Assembly (NCBI GenBank): GCA_016858145.1 | Contig: JAEHOE010000074.1 | Span: 124,001-188,000, forward strand | Length of the DNA stretch: 64,000 nucleotides | DNA from: Edaphochlamys debaryana | Lineage: Eukaryota; Chlorophyta; Chlorophyceae; Chlamydomonadales | Direction: 5' to 3' | Shown here: positions 49,901 through 60,793 of the stretch, in pieces | Numbering within the stretch: the stretch's first letter is position 1 | Layout of the letters: every line of letters starts with the position of its first letter | Program-made: the position numbers and the translations under genes | Notes under the pieces: model-generated | The model's input: only the letters and a program-made list of their open reading frames with translations | What the model was told of the DNA's origin: nothing | The model's database searches: none

Positions 49901-52900
49901 CCTCTGCAGGCGTTCTCACTCCGCCCATAGGCAGGTCCCTGGACTTTGCACTGGGTTCGTTAGCGTGGGAGCAGTGGGGATTGCGGTGTGGTTGAGCGTC
50001 CCGCTGGGGCTTGGAGCGTGCCTGACAGCCGGTAGTCGAGGCTTCGGGGGTTGTGCCTGTTGTCGAGCTGCGGCTAACCCCACCATGCTCTCACGGCGGT
50101 GCCTGCCTACAGGCATTCCCACGTTTGTTCGGCGGCGCGCCAATCTCTCACGCCCCTTCCTGTGCGAGACGCCCATCGCTGAGCCCCTGCCCTCTCAGAC
50201 CCTGGTGCGTGGGTACTGGGTACTGCGGTATCTGGCTCTTCTCCTGTAAAGCGGATATTCTGCTGTCAGACTATGAAGCATGCGCTGACTTCGCCCGTCT
50301 CCGCATCCCTACATTCTCTCTCCCCCCGTGCAGACCGACGGCCACATGACGTACGAGGTGGTGACCACGCCCCAGTCCCTGCCGTACCACGCCGCCGAGC
50401 TGGTGTGCCAGGCTCGCGGCGGGCACCTCGCGGGCGTGTCCACGGCCCAGCAACTGCAGCTGGTGTCGCAGCTGTGTGCCCAGGCGCTGGGGGCGCTCCC
50501 CCGCGCCTCCGCCGGGGGCTTCGAGAGCCACGACGTGTCCAGCGGCTGCTGGGTGGGGCTGTACTGCCCCGCCGGCTACAACGCGGACGTGAGCCACGTG
50601 GACGGCTTCGGGGAGCACCCGCTGCAGCTGCTGGCGGGCTTCCAGCCGGGCATCCTGGGGGCGAGGGCCTGCAACGCCTCCAGTGACTTGCTGTGGCTGG
50701 ACAGCCGGAGCACGGCCGACGCCATGGCGGCGGGGGTGGAGACGGCGGGGGCGGCCCTGAGCGCCACGGCCCGCTGTGGAATGCTGGTGCCGTCGGGGAA
50801 CGGCAGCACGGGCGGGGCCCTGACCACAGGACCCTGCAAGCAATTCGCGGCGTTCGTGTGCGGGCGGGGCGGGGCGCCGGCGCAGCCGCGCCCCAACCTC
50901 ACAGCACAGCCCAAGGCGGCTGTCGCTGACTCGGCAGACTCGATCCCGGAGGGTGCCGTACAGCAGTACGGCTGCTTTGCGATGGCTGCGTCTGCTCAGA
51001 CGGCTGGCGGCCTGAACGGCAGCAGCAGCCTCGCGCAGCGGCCCACTCCGCTGCCGGTGCTGCTCTCGGCCGGCGCGAGCCTGGCCGAGTGCTACGCCCT
51101 GGCCCGGGCCGCCAACCTCAGCTTCTACTCCCTCGTGGGCTCCGGCAGCGCCACCTGCTGGGGCGGCTGGGAGGCCCCCGCAGTGCCCTTTGTGAACGTC
51201 AGCGACCCCGCCTGCTGCGGCCCGGCGGCCTCGCAGCTCCCCGCCTGCGGCAGTGCCTCCACCGTCTACGCCCTCGCTGGCGCCAGCCCCGGGCTCCCGG
51301 CCTCCGCCACCGCCTCCCAGCCGTATATCTGCATGTCGGACCAGCAGCTGGGTGCGGCCAACGCCGTGCTGGTGGGTCAGAAGCACATCAGCGCCTCGCA
51401 GCTGCACCACTGCGAGGACCTGTGCAACGCGCTGGGGCCCACGTGCGACCTGTACACGTACGACATGCGCGCACGTGCCTGCCTGCTGCTCAGCGTGCCC
51501 GACACGCCCAGCCTCGCCAGCCTGCCGGTGTACGACACCATGTGGGCGCCCGCCACGTGCGTCAAGGCGGCCAGGCTCGTGGCCGGCGCGGAAGCAATCC
51601 CCAGCAGCAGCGCTGAGGGGCCCCTGCCTGCTGGGTCCGTATGCGGAGCCGACCTAGGAGCCAGGCTGCTGACGGCCGGGCAGGTCGCCCTTTCCCCGCT
51701 CAACGACCTCCCAGCAGCCAACCTGTCTGCCTGCGCTGCGTCCTGTGCGGCCAACGCGACCTGCCAGGGCTTTGCCGTGTTTCGCCGGGCCCCCGGGGCC
51801 GAGCTGCTTTGCGCCACGCGCTCCGCGCTCCTCGTCGACCGCGCCCGGGACTGGCTCGCCGACCGGCCGTGGGTGCTGCTGCCCGACGCCCCTACCGCCG
51901 CCTCCAGCCCCGCCGTGGTGGACGCGCAAGGTTGCCTGAACCTGGAGCGCCTGGTTCCGCCTCAGGCCTTTGTGTGCGCTGATGACGACGACACGGCGGG
52001 GTGGGAGCTGGAGCGGCTCAATGGCACGGACGAGGCGGGGTGTCGGGCCGTGTGCGAGGCCGACAGGGACTGCGCGCTGTACGTGTACTACAGCGGCCTG
52101 CAGGTCTGCAGCATCAGGTGCGTGGGCCTGCTGGCTGCAGCTCCACACAGTACGCGGCGTCTCATGATCAGCGCAACCGGCCCTGTCTCTTGGCATGTGA
52201 CCGTCTACCCCTCCCTCCTCCCTCCGCCAGGTTCCGTGTCTTCTACGACACCAAGCAGCTGCCCCAGGTCGTGGGCACCAACGGCCGCCCCGACGCCAGC
52301 CTGCCAGGCACCGCGCGCAGCTGCCTGCACACGCTGCGCCTGCTGCAGCCGCTGGCGTCGCCGGCCAAGGGCTTCGTGAACAGGCGCTACCCGATCGGCG
52401 GAGGTGCGCAAACGCGTGGAGCCGTAGGCCCTCAGGCCTGCGCGCGGGGGCTTGACAGCAAGCGGGATCTGGCTGCGAGGGTAGGGCCGCTTGCCCGGAG
52501 CGGGCTCGGGCGCCTTGACAGTGCCCTGAGCACATCCTGAGCTTGTCTGCCTCGCTCAACAACCGCTCCCCACTGTTCCCACCCCCTCAACGGCTTCAGC
52601 CCAACACCTGTGCGTGCCTAAGATGGACGCCCGAGGCTTCGACGTGTTCGTGGTCGACACCTTCAAGGACATCGTGTGCGGCGAGGTGCGCCTCCGCCAG
52701 CGCACACCAGGCCACCCCATGCTCCTGCAAACCACGCCCCTGCAAACCACGGCCCTGCACCCCATGCTCCCCCACCATCTCATGCTGACCGCCCCCCTCC
52801 CCCGCAGGCCTGCGTGCGCCGCCCCGACTGCGACTACTACATCACCACCTCTGACTACCCCGAGCTGGGCTCCTGCTACGCCAAGAGCGCCGTGGTGCCC

Positions 52901-55900
52901 TTCACCGTGGGCGACAACAAGGAGTTCCCCGGCACGGGCGGCAACACGCGATACGACCTGGTGAGACGGGAAGGGGCTAGCGGCGCTTGGGCAGCTAACT
53001 GAGGGCAGCAGCATCCGTGCTGGAAGCGGGGCACCTGACTCTCTGGTTCCTTGCACCCTGTCCGTTGTGTGCTCCCCTTCGTCTTGACCTTGTCGCTGCT
53101 GCGGCCTTCTGCCTCAACAGAACGGCGTGCTCGAGAGCTGCTACAACCTGGAGCGCCAGATCCCGAGATTTACTCCCGTGTACACGTGCGCGGAGCAGTA
53201 CGGCGTGGCGTTCGTTGTCAAGGCTCAGAATGTGACGGCCACCGCGTTTGCCTGCGAGGCGCTGTGCGATGCGTCCGCCTGGTGCGCGGCCTACACCTGG
53301 ATGGCGCACAACAGCAGCTGCGTGCTGGGCGGCGGGGCGGCCAGCAGTGCGTGGAACCTGGCCCCGGCGGTGCCCGCCTCCGGGCCCTCCTGGCTCGCCA
53401 GCCAGACGTGTCTGCGCCTGGACCGCCTGCTGGGGCCCAGCCCCGTGCCCATGCAGACCAACCGGGCCTGGCACCACTGCGCAGTGGGCAGGGCCCTCAC
53501 GGTGCCCTCCGCCGCCAGCGGAGGGCCGGACCTCCTCCGAGCCACCAACTTCGCCGTCGCCATCAACATTGGCAACAACTTCACGGCTGTGCGGCTGTGC
53601 TCGCAGCAGTGCGACCTGTACGAGAGCTGCCACATGTTCGTACTCTCGTGGCGCAACGCCACGGACGTGTGGCCCACGTGCCTGCTGCTGGGCTGGGGCT
53701 CCTCGGCCCCCGTCACTCCCCCCGCCACCGCTGGCGACCCCGCCGCCCCCGCGGACAGCGTGTCCCTGACCTGCCTCTCCATGATGACAGACACCGCCTT
53801 CCCCACGGTCGCGGGCTGGCTGGCACACCCCCGCCCCACGCCCGCTGCCGTACAGGCGTACCGCAGCAAGCAGTACAGCGTGTACCTGGACACCGTCAGC
53901 TACTCGCTGGCTTCCGGCATCTGCCAGGCCGCGGGGGGGCAGCTGCTGTCCGTCAACAGCCGGCAGGAGCTGTCGGTGCTGGCGGCCCTGCTGCGGCCCT
54001 ACTCGCAGTGGCTGATGCAGCCCTCGGCGCTGGCGGCCCCGCAGGCGCCCTCCTTCTGGACGGGGCTGCTGTGGACCAACGGCTCGGCGGGCAGCAGCTG
54101 CAGCGGATGGTGCCACAGCCACGGCCGCTCCACCAACGCATCCTTCGTGCAGAGCCTCGCCGCAGCAGCGGGCAGCATTGATGCCGGCTGCGGCGTGCTC
54201 AACACACGGCCGGGCGGAGGCTCCATCGGCCTGGCCCCTTCCGCCTGCTCTGGCCCCGCCCTGCCGTTCGTGTGCGAGACCACCTCGCCTGCCGTACAGC
54301 AGTACAGCACCAGCTCTGGCGTGCCTGTGCAGGTCTTTGCCGCACTAGCCAGCTTTGACGCCGTAGTGCGCCTGGCCCAGGCAGCGGGGGCTGTCCTAGC
54401 GGTGGTGGAGGTTTCCAACTCCAACTCCAGCTCTCAGCGGCGCGCCCGGGCCCTGCAGCAGTCGAGCTCTGGCGACGCCGTCCGTTTCCCCAACGTGTCG
54501 AGCGCTGCAGCGGCGTGCGGCTCGGCTCAGCTGCGGGCCTCGGGCTGCTGGCTGCAGCTGGTGCCCCCCGCTGACGCCTGCTCCGCCACCCCCGCCTCGC
54601 CCCTCTGCAACACCTCCTCACTCCTGGTCGTCGACGCAGCTTCGCCCAGCGCCGCTGCGGCCCAGAGCCTGGGAGCGCTGATGGCGCCCGGCTCCTCCCC
54701 CTGCGCCATGGCCCGGGTGCAGGGCGCAGGGGCCCCCACCTTCGCCCCAGTGCCCTGCTCCACCGCCGCGGCCTTCCTGGCGGCCGTGGTGGACCCAGAC
54801 GCACCCTTCCGCAACAGCGTCCTGGCGTCTCCGCCACCGTCGTTACCACCGCCCCCATCCCCGGCACCACCTCTTTCGGACGTCAGGAGCGCTCCTACCA
54901 TGGAAACCAGCGGCGACAGCGGCCTCTCCGACGGGGCGATCGCGGGCATCGTGGTCGGCAGCGTTGTGGGAGGCCTGCTGCTTGTAGCGCTACTAGCCGG
55001 CGCGATACTTTACGCGAGATGGAAGCCAACCGCGGATTCCTCCGGCCGGCCAAGCGACATCGAGGACCCCGTCAAGGCCCACGAGAAGGCCCTGCGTGTG
55101 GACGACAAGGGCGACGGAAACGGCGACGCCCACTCGTCTGGCATCGGCGCGCACTCGGGCGTCGGCGCCGAGTCGGTTGCGTTGACCTTCAGCGGCCAAC
55201 CGACAACCGCCTCCAACACGGAGTCGTACAGCCTCAAGACTTTGGGCCTGCACAGCTCCGGGCCGTTCATCAAGCCCGGCGCCGGCATGCTGGTGCCCGA
55301 CTCGGAGCTCTCCGCGGACACTCCCAGTCGGTGCTCCGCCCCCAACACGCTGGTGGTCACACAGGAGGACCCAGACGTGGTAGGTTGGTGGTTGGTGGTT
55401 GGTGGTTGGGGTGAAGGCCCGGGGCGGCAAGTCGGCGCTCGCATGGTTGGAAGGGTGCGGCGGGCTGCAGGGGCTGCTCGCTGGGTTATACATTGGGGAG
55501 AGGGGCATCAACGAAAGGCTCCTGCCGACTTGCCGACGTGCTGCTCCTGTTTGTTTCTGCCAGGATGATGTGTCGTGGCAGATCGATCCCCGCCTGGACG
55601 TCACATGGGACGAGGCGGACGAGCTGGGCAAGGGTGCGTTGGGAGCAGGAGGGCCACAAGGGGGGCGCAAGACCTGGGGCGGAGCAGCTGTAGTTACGGT
55701 GTCAGCGGGCGCTGCAGTTCGTACTGCACGACGGTTACTCCGGTGCCCCGAAACGCCTTGTCCTCCGCACGCAGGCACCTTTGGCGTTGTGTACCGCGGC
55801 ACGTACAAGTGAGCGGGTTCGGGTCGCACTGGCAGTCCCTGCGCCCTGCCCAACCTTTACCTAGCCCTTACCTGGCGGCAATAAGCGGGGTCCCCGCCGG

Positions 55901-58201
55901 AGCTTGCGCTGAAGCACCCACCCGCCTTCGCCCGTGGCGTCCCATCGTTGCAGGGGCATCCCCGTCGCCATCAAGACAGTGCTGCGCTGCCCCAAGGAGG
56001 GGGATTTCGATATGCAGGTGGGTCAGCCGGGTGCGTGCTTGCGCCTCGACAGCGGCCCCAGCGATTGATATGTATGCGAAGCGCTCCTCATCAACTTCTC
56101 CCCGGCCCCTGCCTCGTGCCGCCACGCCATGCCCCGTGCCCTCCCTCCCCCCCCATGCAACCCCGCCCGTACAGTCGCTCAAGGCTCTGCTACACGAGGC
56201 CCGGATCTTGTCCAAGGTACGGCACCCCAACATCGTCACGTGCTACGGCGGCTGCATCACGGACACGAACGTCTTCATCGTCGAGGTGAGCGCCATCTCA
56301 GCTGCGGTGATTGCCGAGGTGGGGGCAGTCCTGCCCAGCTCGCCTCGGTGCCCCTTCTGGTTCACCCAAAGCCCCGGGATGGCGGTCACGCAAGTTGCGG
56401 GCCCTGGGGCGCAGCGCAATCGCACTAATGCTATTGGGGAAGGAGGGTCTTGACAGCTTATGCGCGCCCCCCATGCACGGGTGCTGCGGGTGCTTCTACT
56501 GGCGGTGCACCGGTACCGGTACTGCCCCCGCAGGAGCTCATGTCCCGCACCGTGGGGCAGCTGATCTCGAGCAGCAACGGCCCGCTGCCGCTGGAGACGG
56601 TGCTCCGCATCGGCATCGACGTGGCCAACGGCCTATTCCAGCTGCACCCCACCATCGTGCACCGGGACCTCAAGCCGGACAACGTGCTGCTGGACGGAGC
56701 GGGGCGGGCCAAGATCAGCGACTTCGGACTGGCCAGGCAAGGGGACAGGAGGGAGGGAGCGTGTGGTTTGGGGTCGCAACGTCAAGGAGGAGGGCTGGGG
56801 TCGTGTGGGGTGGCTGGCTGTGGCAGTGAGCTTGCACGAGGCGTGACCGGTGGGCCTCGGTCCTGATTGCTGGCGCCTCCAGCCTCACGGTGTCGTGCGC
56901 CCCTGCCCCTGCCCCTCCGCAGGTTCAAGGTGCAGAGCTACCTGGTCTCCACCAAGAACTTCGCCGCAGGGACGGTAAGTCCCGACCGCAGCAGGCTTAA
57001 TGGATGATGATTGGGCTCAGGGGTCGCTTCCAGCGGCGACCGTACGCCGTCTTCTGGTCGAACGGCTCCGCCATTTCCTTTTCCAATGGCTCGCGAGAAT
57101 GTGCCGCGCAAATCTACTGAGGCTCCTGTCGATGCTTACGTGTTGCTATGCTCTGTACAAGTGGTGTTTGTGCAAAATTGGCCGGGAAAATGACCGAAAA
57201 AGACCAAAAACCCGGTCCCGGCCGCCCTCCCCCCGCAGCTGCCCTTCATGGCGCCCGAGGTCTTCCGCGACAAGCTGCACGGTATCTCGGAGAAGGCGGA
57301 CATATTCTCACTGGCAGGTGGGTGCGGCAGGCGCTGGCCGGAGCCCTCACAACGTGCTTGCTGGTGCTGACGCTGCGCGGTTGGTTCCCTGCCGCAGTGG
57401 TGTTGTGGAGCATGATCACGGGCCAGGCCCAGCCATGGTGAGGCTGAGGGCGGGCAACCCCATGCGCTTAACCCCAGGGGACGGCCTTGCGAGGGTGTTA
57501 CTCAACTCAACAAGCAACCTGTCCTTGCCTTCATCCCAGTTGGCTCAACCCGGCAAGCCTCGCCTGACCCTTGCCGTGTGTGCCCCCCCGTCCCCTCCCC
57601 TCCCCTCGCCTCTCCTCCCCACGCAGGGGCGAGTACCACTACGCAGCCATTGTGTACAAGGTGTCGATCGCGGGGGAGCGCCTGCCGCTGCCCGAGGACC
57701 CCGTCAAGTGCCCGCCGCGCCTGGCCAGCCTCATCCAGCGCATGTGGGCCCAGGTGAGCATGGTCCGTCGAGGCCTCGGGGCCCTGTCGACTCGACTTGA
57801 AGTGCGGCCTGTGGTTGCAAAAGAGGCGAGGGCAAGCTGAAGACTGGAGAGTTTGTGCGAAGTGGTTGAGACTAAGCACAGAGCCGGGGACGCGCGGTAC
57901 ACATGTACACACGGGTACGTCTGAGGGTCGAGGCATGCCCTGACTGAGGCCCACCGTGCTTGCTGTATGCCCGCAGGAGCCCGGCAGCCGGCCCGGCGCA
58001 GGGGAGGTGCTCAAGCAGCTCAGCGTCATGCTGCGGGAGGTCGGCCGCAGTACGTCGGGGGCTAGCGGCCAGCGCAGCGCCGGCAGCGTGGGCTCCGCCC
58101 CGCAGAGCCGAGCCACCAGCGGTGCGCCTGTGTCCGCCGACTCAGCGGGGCGGGAGGGCCGGGCGCAGGACGGTACGTCGGACGCTGACAAGTCCCTATA
58201 A
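43949..58201 (+). CDS. Giant receptor kinase with C-type-lectin, PAN and WSC-like ectodomain
   Basis: Thirty-four exons in consistent phase encode about 2,676 residues; the longest are 50334-52117 and 53121-55379. Residues 1-23 are a signal peptide (ISVLAVAVALLLP). PAN-like Cys-rich modules follow, then about four C-type-lectin-like domains (CTLDs; for example WYDGTRF, MGADVWVGG, WTDGS, WVGATT at about residues 219-857). Next are a fifth CTLD (about 858-1045), a WSC-like module (YGCFAMAAS to TVYALA), more PAN-like modules, and two further CTLDs in exon 53121-55379. A Pro-rich stalk leads to the transmembrane helix at about 2195-2220. The cytoplasmic kinase is complete: GKGTFGVVYRG, VAIK (Lys2384), HRDLKPDN (Asp2480), DFG (Asp2498) and FMAPE. 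It should phosphorylate Ser/Thr (TKL type) after binding an extracellular ligand, perhaps glycan. I do not see a canonical EPN/QPD sugar motif in the expected loops. Exon 48589-48714 and the end of exon 49865-49930 are least certain. Confidence 0.88.
54474..54807 (+). repeat. Arm of near-identical inverted repeat (ectodomain copy A)
   Basis: These 334 bp match the reverse complement of 63667-64000 with no indel and one mismatch that I can see (A at 54721 versus C in the copy). The tract codes for the last CTLD of the receptor kinase. Similarity drops abruptly from 54808, and the match runs to the window edge on the other side. Confidence 0.92.
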
Positions 58202-60793
58202 AGCTGTGTGGCCCACGGATGAGAGATAGATAACAGGATGAACAGTTCCTAAGCCTACCTCGCTGCTGCACCTGCGCCCGCCGAGAGGGCAGCAGGCAGG
58301 ATATGGAATAGCCGGAATACGGTTCGGCAGGCAAGCGCACGCAAACCTTAGGGGAATGCGGCGATGGAAGAAGGAGGACCCGGTACACATTCATCGGGGG
58401 CGGAGGCGGGATGGGCAAGTGCCACACGTGGGCCTCTGCGCGCCCATAAGTATGCAGGCCGTCGGTAACGCCCGGCTTGTGGACGGAGTGGGAAGCCAAA
58501 GAAAGCGGGGTGGAGGATAGGTTCAAAGGCGGCTGCGGCGGAGGTGGTGGCACGAACAGACAACGAGACTTGAATTGCTTAACCTCACGAATGCTGGAGG
58601 CTTCTGTCTGGATTACATGAGGCGCTTTGATTCGTGAGGTGGGCTTAGCCCGCCGTGATGCGGCGTGAGGGAGGGCAGGCCTTAAGCCGCGAGAGCAATC
58701 GTGTGGGTCTTCCGGGATAATTGAGATACGTTGGGCGATTACGGAGCAAATTCCACGGAGCACAGTGCTGCTGCCGCTCAAGGTCTGCTGAGTAGGGGGA
58801 TGAACTGTCTTGGATCACGGCTTCTGGGTCCAGTTCGTAGTGCTTCGCTTTTACACACTAGAGCCATTTGAGATGTTTCTTGGTGTGACGGGTGCGGTAT
58901 GGACCGTTGTTAGGTGACGCAATTTATCGGTGCTAAATGAGGAATGCTATAGCAACGTCTCCTTTGTGGGCAGCGGTGATGAAGCTGGCAGGCTGAGACT
59001 GTGATCAGTACACACCGGACCTTGTTGGGTCACTCAAGTCGTGATTGTGAACTGGACGCGGGTGAAGGGGCGAAGGGGCAGCCTCATGGGATCGGCGAGT
59101 GAGCCTTGAACTTCACTGTCGCTCGTCCCTTGCTGCGCTGCTGCTTTCGTGGTTTGTAGAAAGGATGACTGCTTATCACTTATGTCCGAGGCAGGATTGC
59201 AGAAATCTGTTCTGCGTACGGGGCGTGGGTGGATGCTGCTCCTGGCAAGTAGGGGTACCCGGGTGCCGTAGGTTGGGTGTGCGCGTGTGGTCGGTCGCTG
59301 TCTCGTGGAAGTGCGTGTGCACACATCTCCGATGCCAGGCGCCGCGGCTAGACGGCCCACAGCTAGGCCTCGAGGTGGGAATTACCTCACGTGTGTCAGG
59401 TCTGCATCAGGCAATTCGAGCCGTTTGCCCGCTTGCGGGACTCCGTTTCTGGATTTCCCTTATGCAACCCCCCATGTACATGTTATGGCAGAGGGGGCCC
59501 ACGCTGGAGGCGGGTCGATTCCGGAACCACAAGGGCTGGTGGTTGACTCCAACACTCAGGTGATGCGCACTCGCGCACATGCGGGCTGGCGATCAGGCCA
59601 GCCAAGCAGGCTTGCCACGGCCGCCACCCCTGTCGTAGCTTATGCGCGCGGAAGCTTCTTCAATGCAAGACGAGAGGTGTGCTGACACTGCAGCGGACGC
59701 GAAGGCTCAGGCATACAGAACTATCAGGGCCGGGGCTCTGCAGGTCACCGCAGGCCCGGCTATTCGAGCTCCACAACGACAAGGGCGGCTGCCCGAAGGC
59801 AGGAAAAGAGTCTAAGACTGGCTATTGGAGGCGCAACCTAACCGGACCGCCCCTTCCACAGATGCAAACCATGCAGCTCCCCCAAGGACCAGGGCACAGC
59901 ACCCGCCGGTACATCGCACAGTTCTCATACCATACTGAGCACCAGAGTCATAGTCCTGAGACCTCGTCATCTTTGCGCAGGGGCCTGTGGTGTGGGTTGG
60001 CGCTGCGAGCAGTGGAGCCAACACAGTCAGCACTCAGGCAGGCCGCACAGGGGCGCATTATCGGGGAAGCGACCCAGGCCCGGGCAACGGGCGTCCCATG
60101 ACACCACAGGCAATTCTGTACTACGGAAGCATCCATGCGGGCCCTTCTCCTAACCTCAGATCAAGGCCATCGCACAAACCGTTCTCGTCCTCGCAGAGCG
60201 CCCGGACGTCCCCCACAAGTTCGAGACCCGTGAGGGTCAATAGGCATAAGACCCCATCAGTCAACGCCCAGGGCGATGACCCAGTGCATAAGCCCCAGCT
60301 CCGTGTGCGAGGGACGCACATGGGGGTCAGCCCGCCCCCATGAAACAGCCGGCGTTACTCACGCAAACCACAAGGGGGCGGTGCGTAAGGGGCGGACACA
60401 GAGCGCCTTCCGCATATGCCAAGGGAATACCCACACATTTCCACAAGTGTTCTTCCCCTCCGGACGACCTAAACCACTGAACCACAACCCTTAAGCCCCA
60501 TCCGAGCACAACTGCAAGAGCAAGGGCATACAACGCGGGCAAAGAGCGGTCCCCTCGCCGAGGCGCTGGCCTTGCCGCTGCCCTGCTTTACTCATCCGCC
60601 AGCTATGGCCCTTGCCCCAATGCCTGGTCAGTCATACGTTGTAGACCCACGAAGGTTGTATTCGACTTGCATTCACCACCCGACTCATCGCCCAATCAGC
60701 AACATCTGCTTTCCAGATAAGATCTAGCATGCCAACCCACGCCCCATCCCCAGTGCGTTTGGGCCCACACGCCCCCGGCCCCCGGTCACCGAC
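58202..60793. other. 2.6-kb convergent spacer without a supported gene
   Basis: Both receptor kinases end towards this spacer, so it must contain both 3' UTRs. No ORF has family resemblance or splice-compatible partners, and I found no TGTAA in either orientation near the stops. Base composition is visibly less GC-rich than in the genes, especially 58600-59200 and 60400-60750. Confidence 0.6.

Noticed and set aside
58202..60793. Possible small genes in the convergent spacer
   Set aside because: Several ORFs of 60-150 codons exist, but none has family resemblance, and composition and position fit 3' UTRs.
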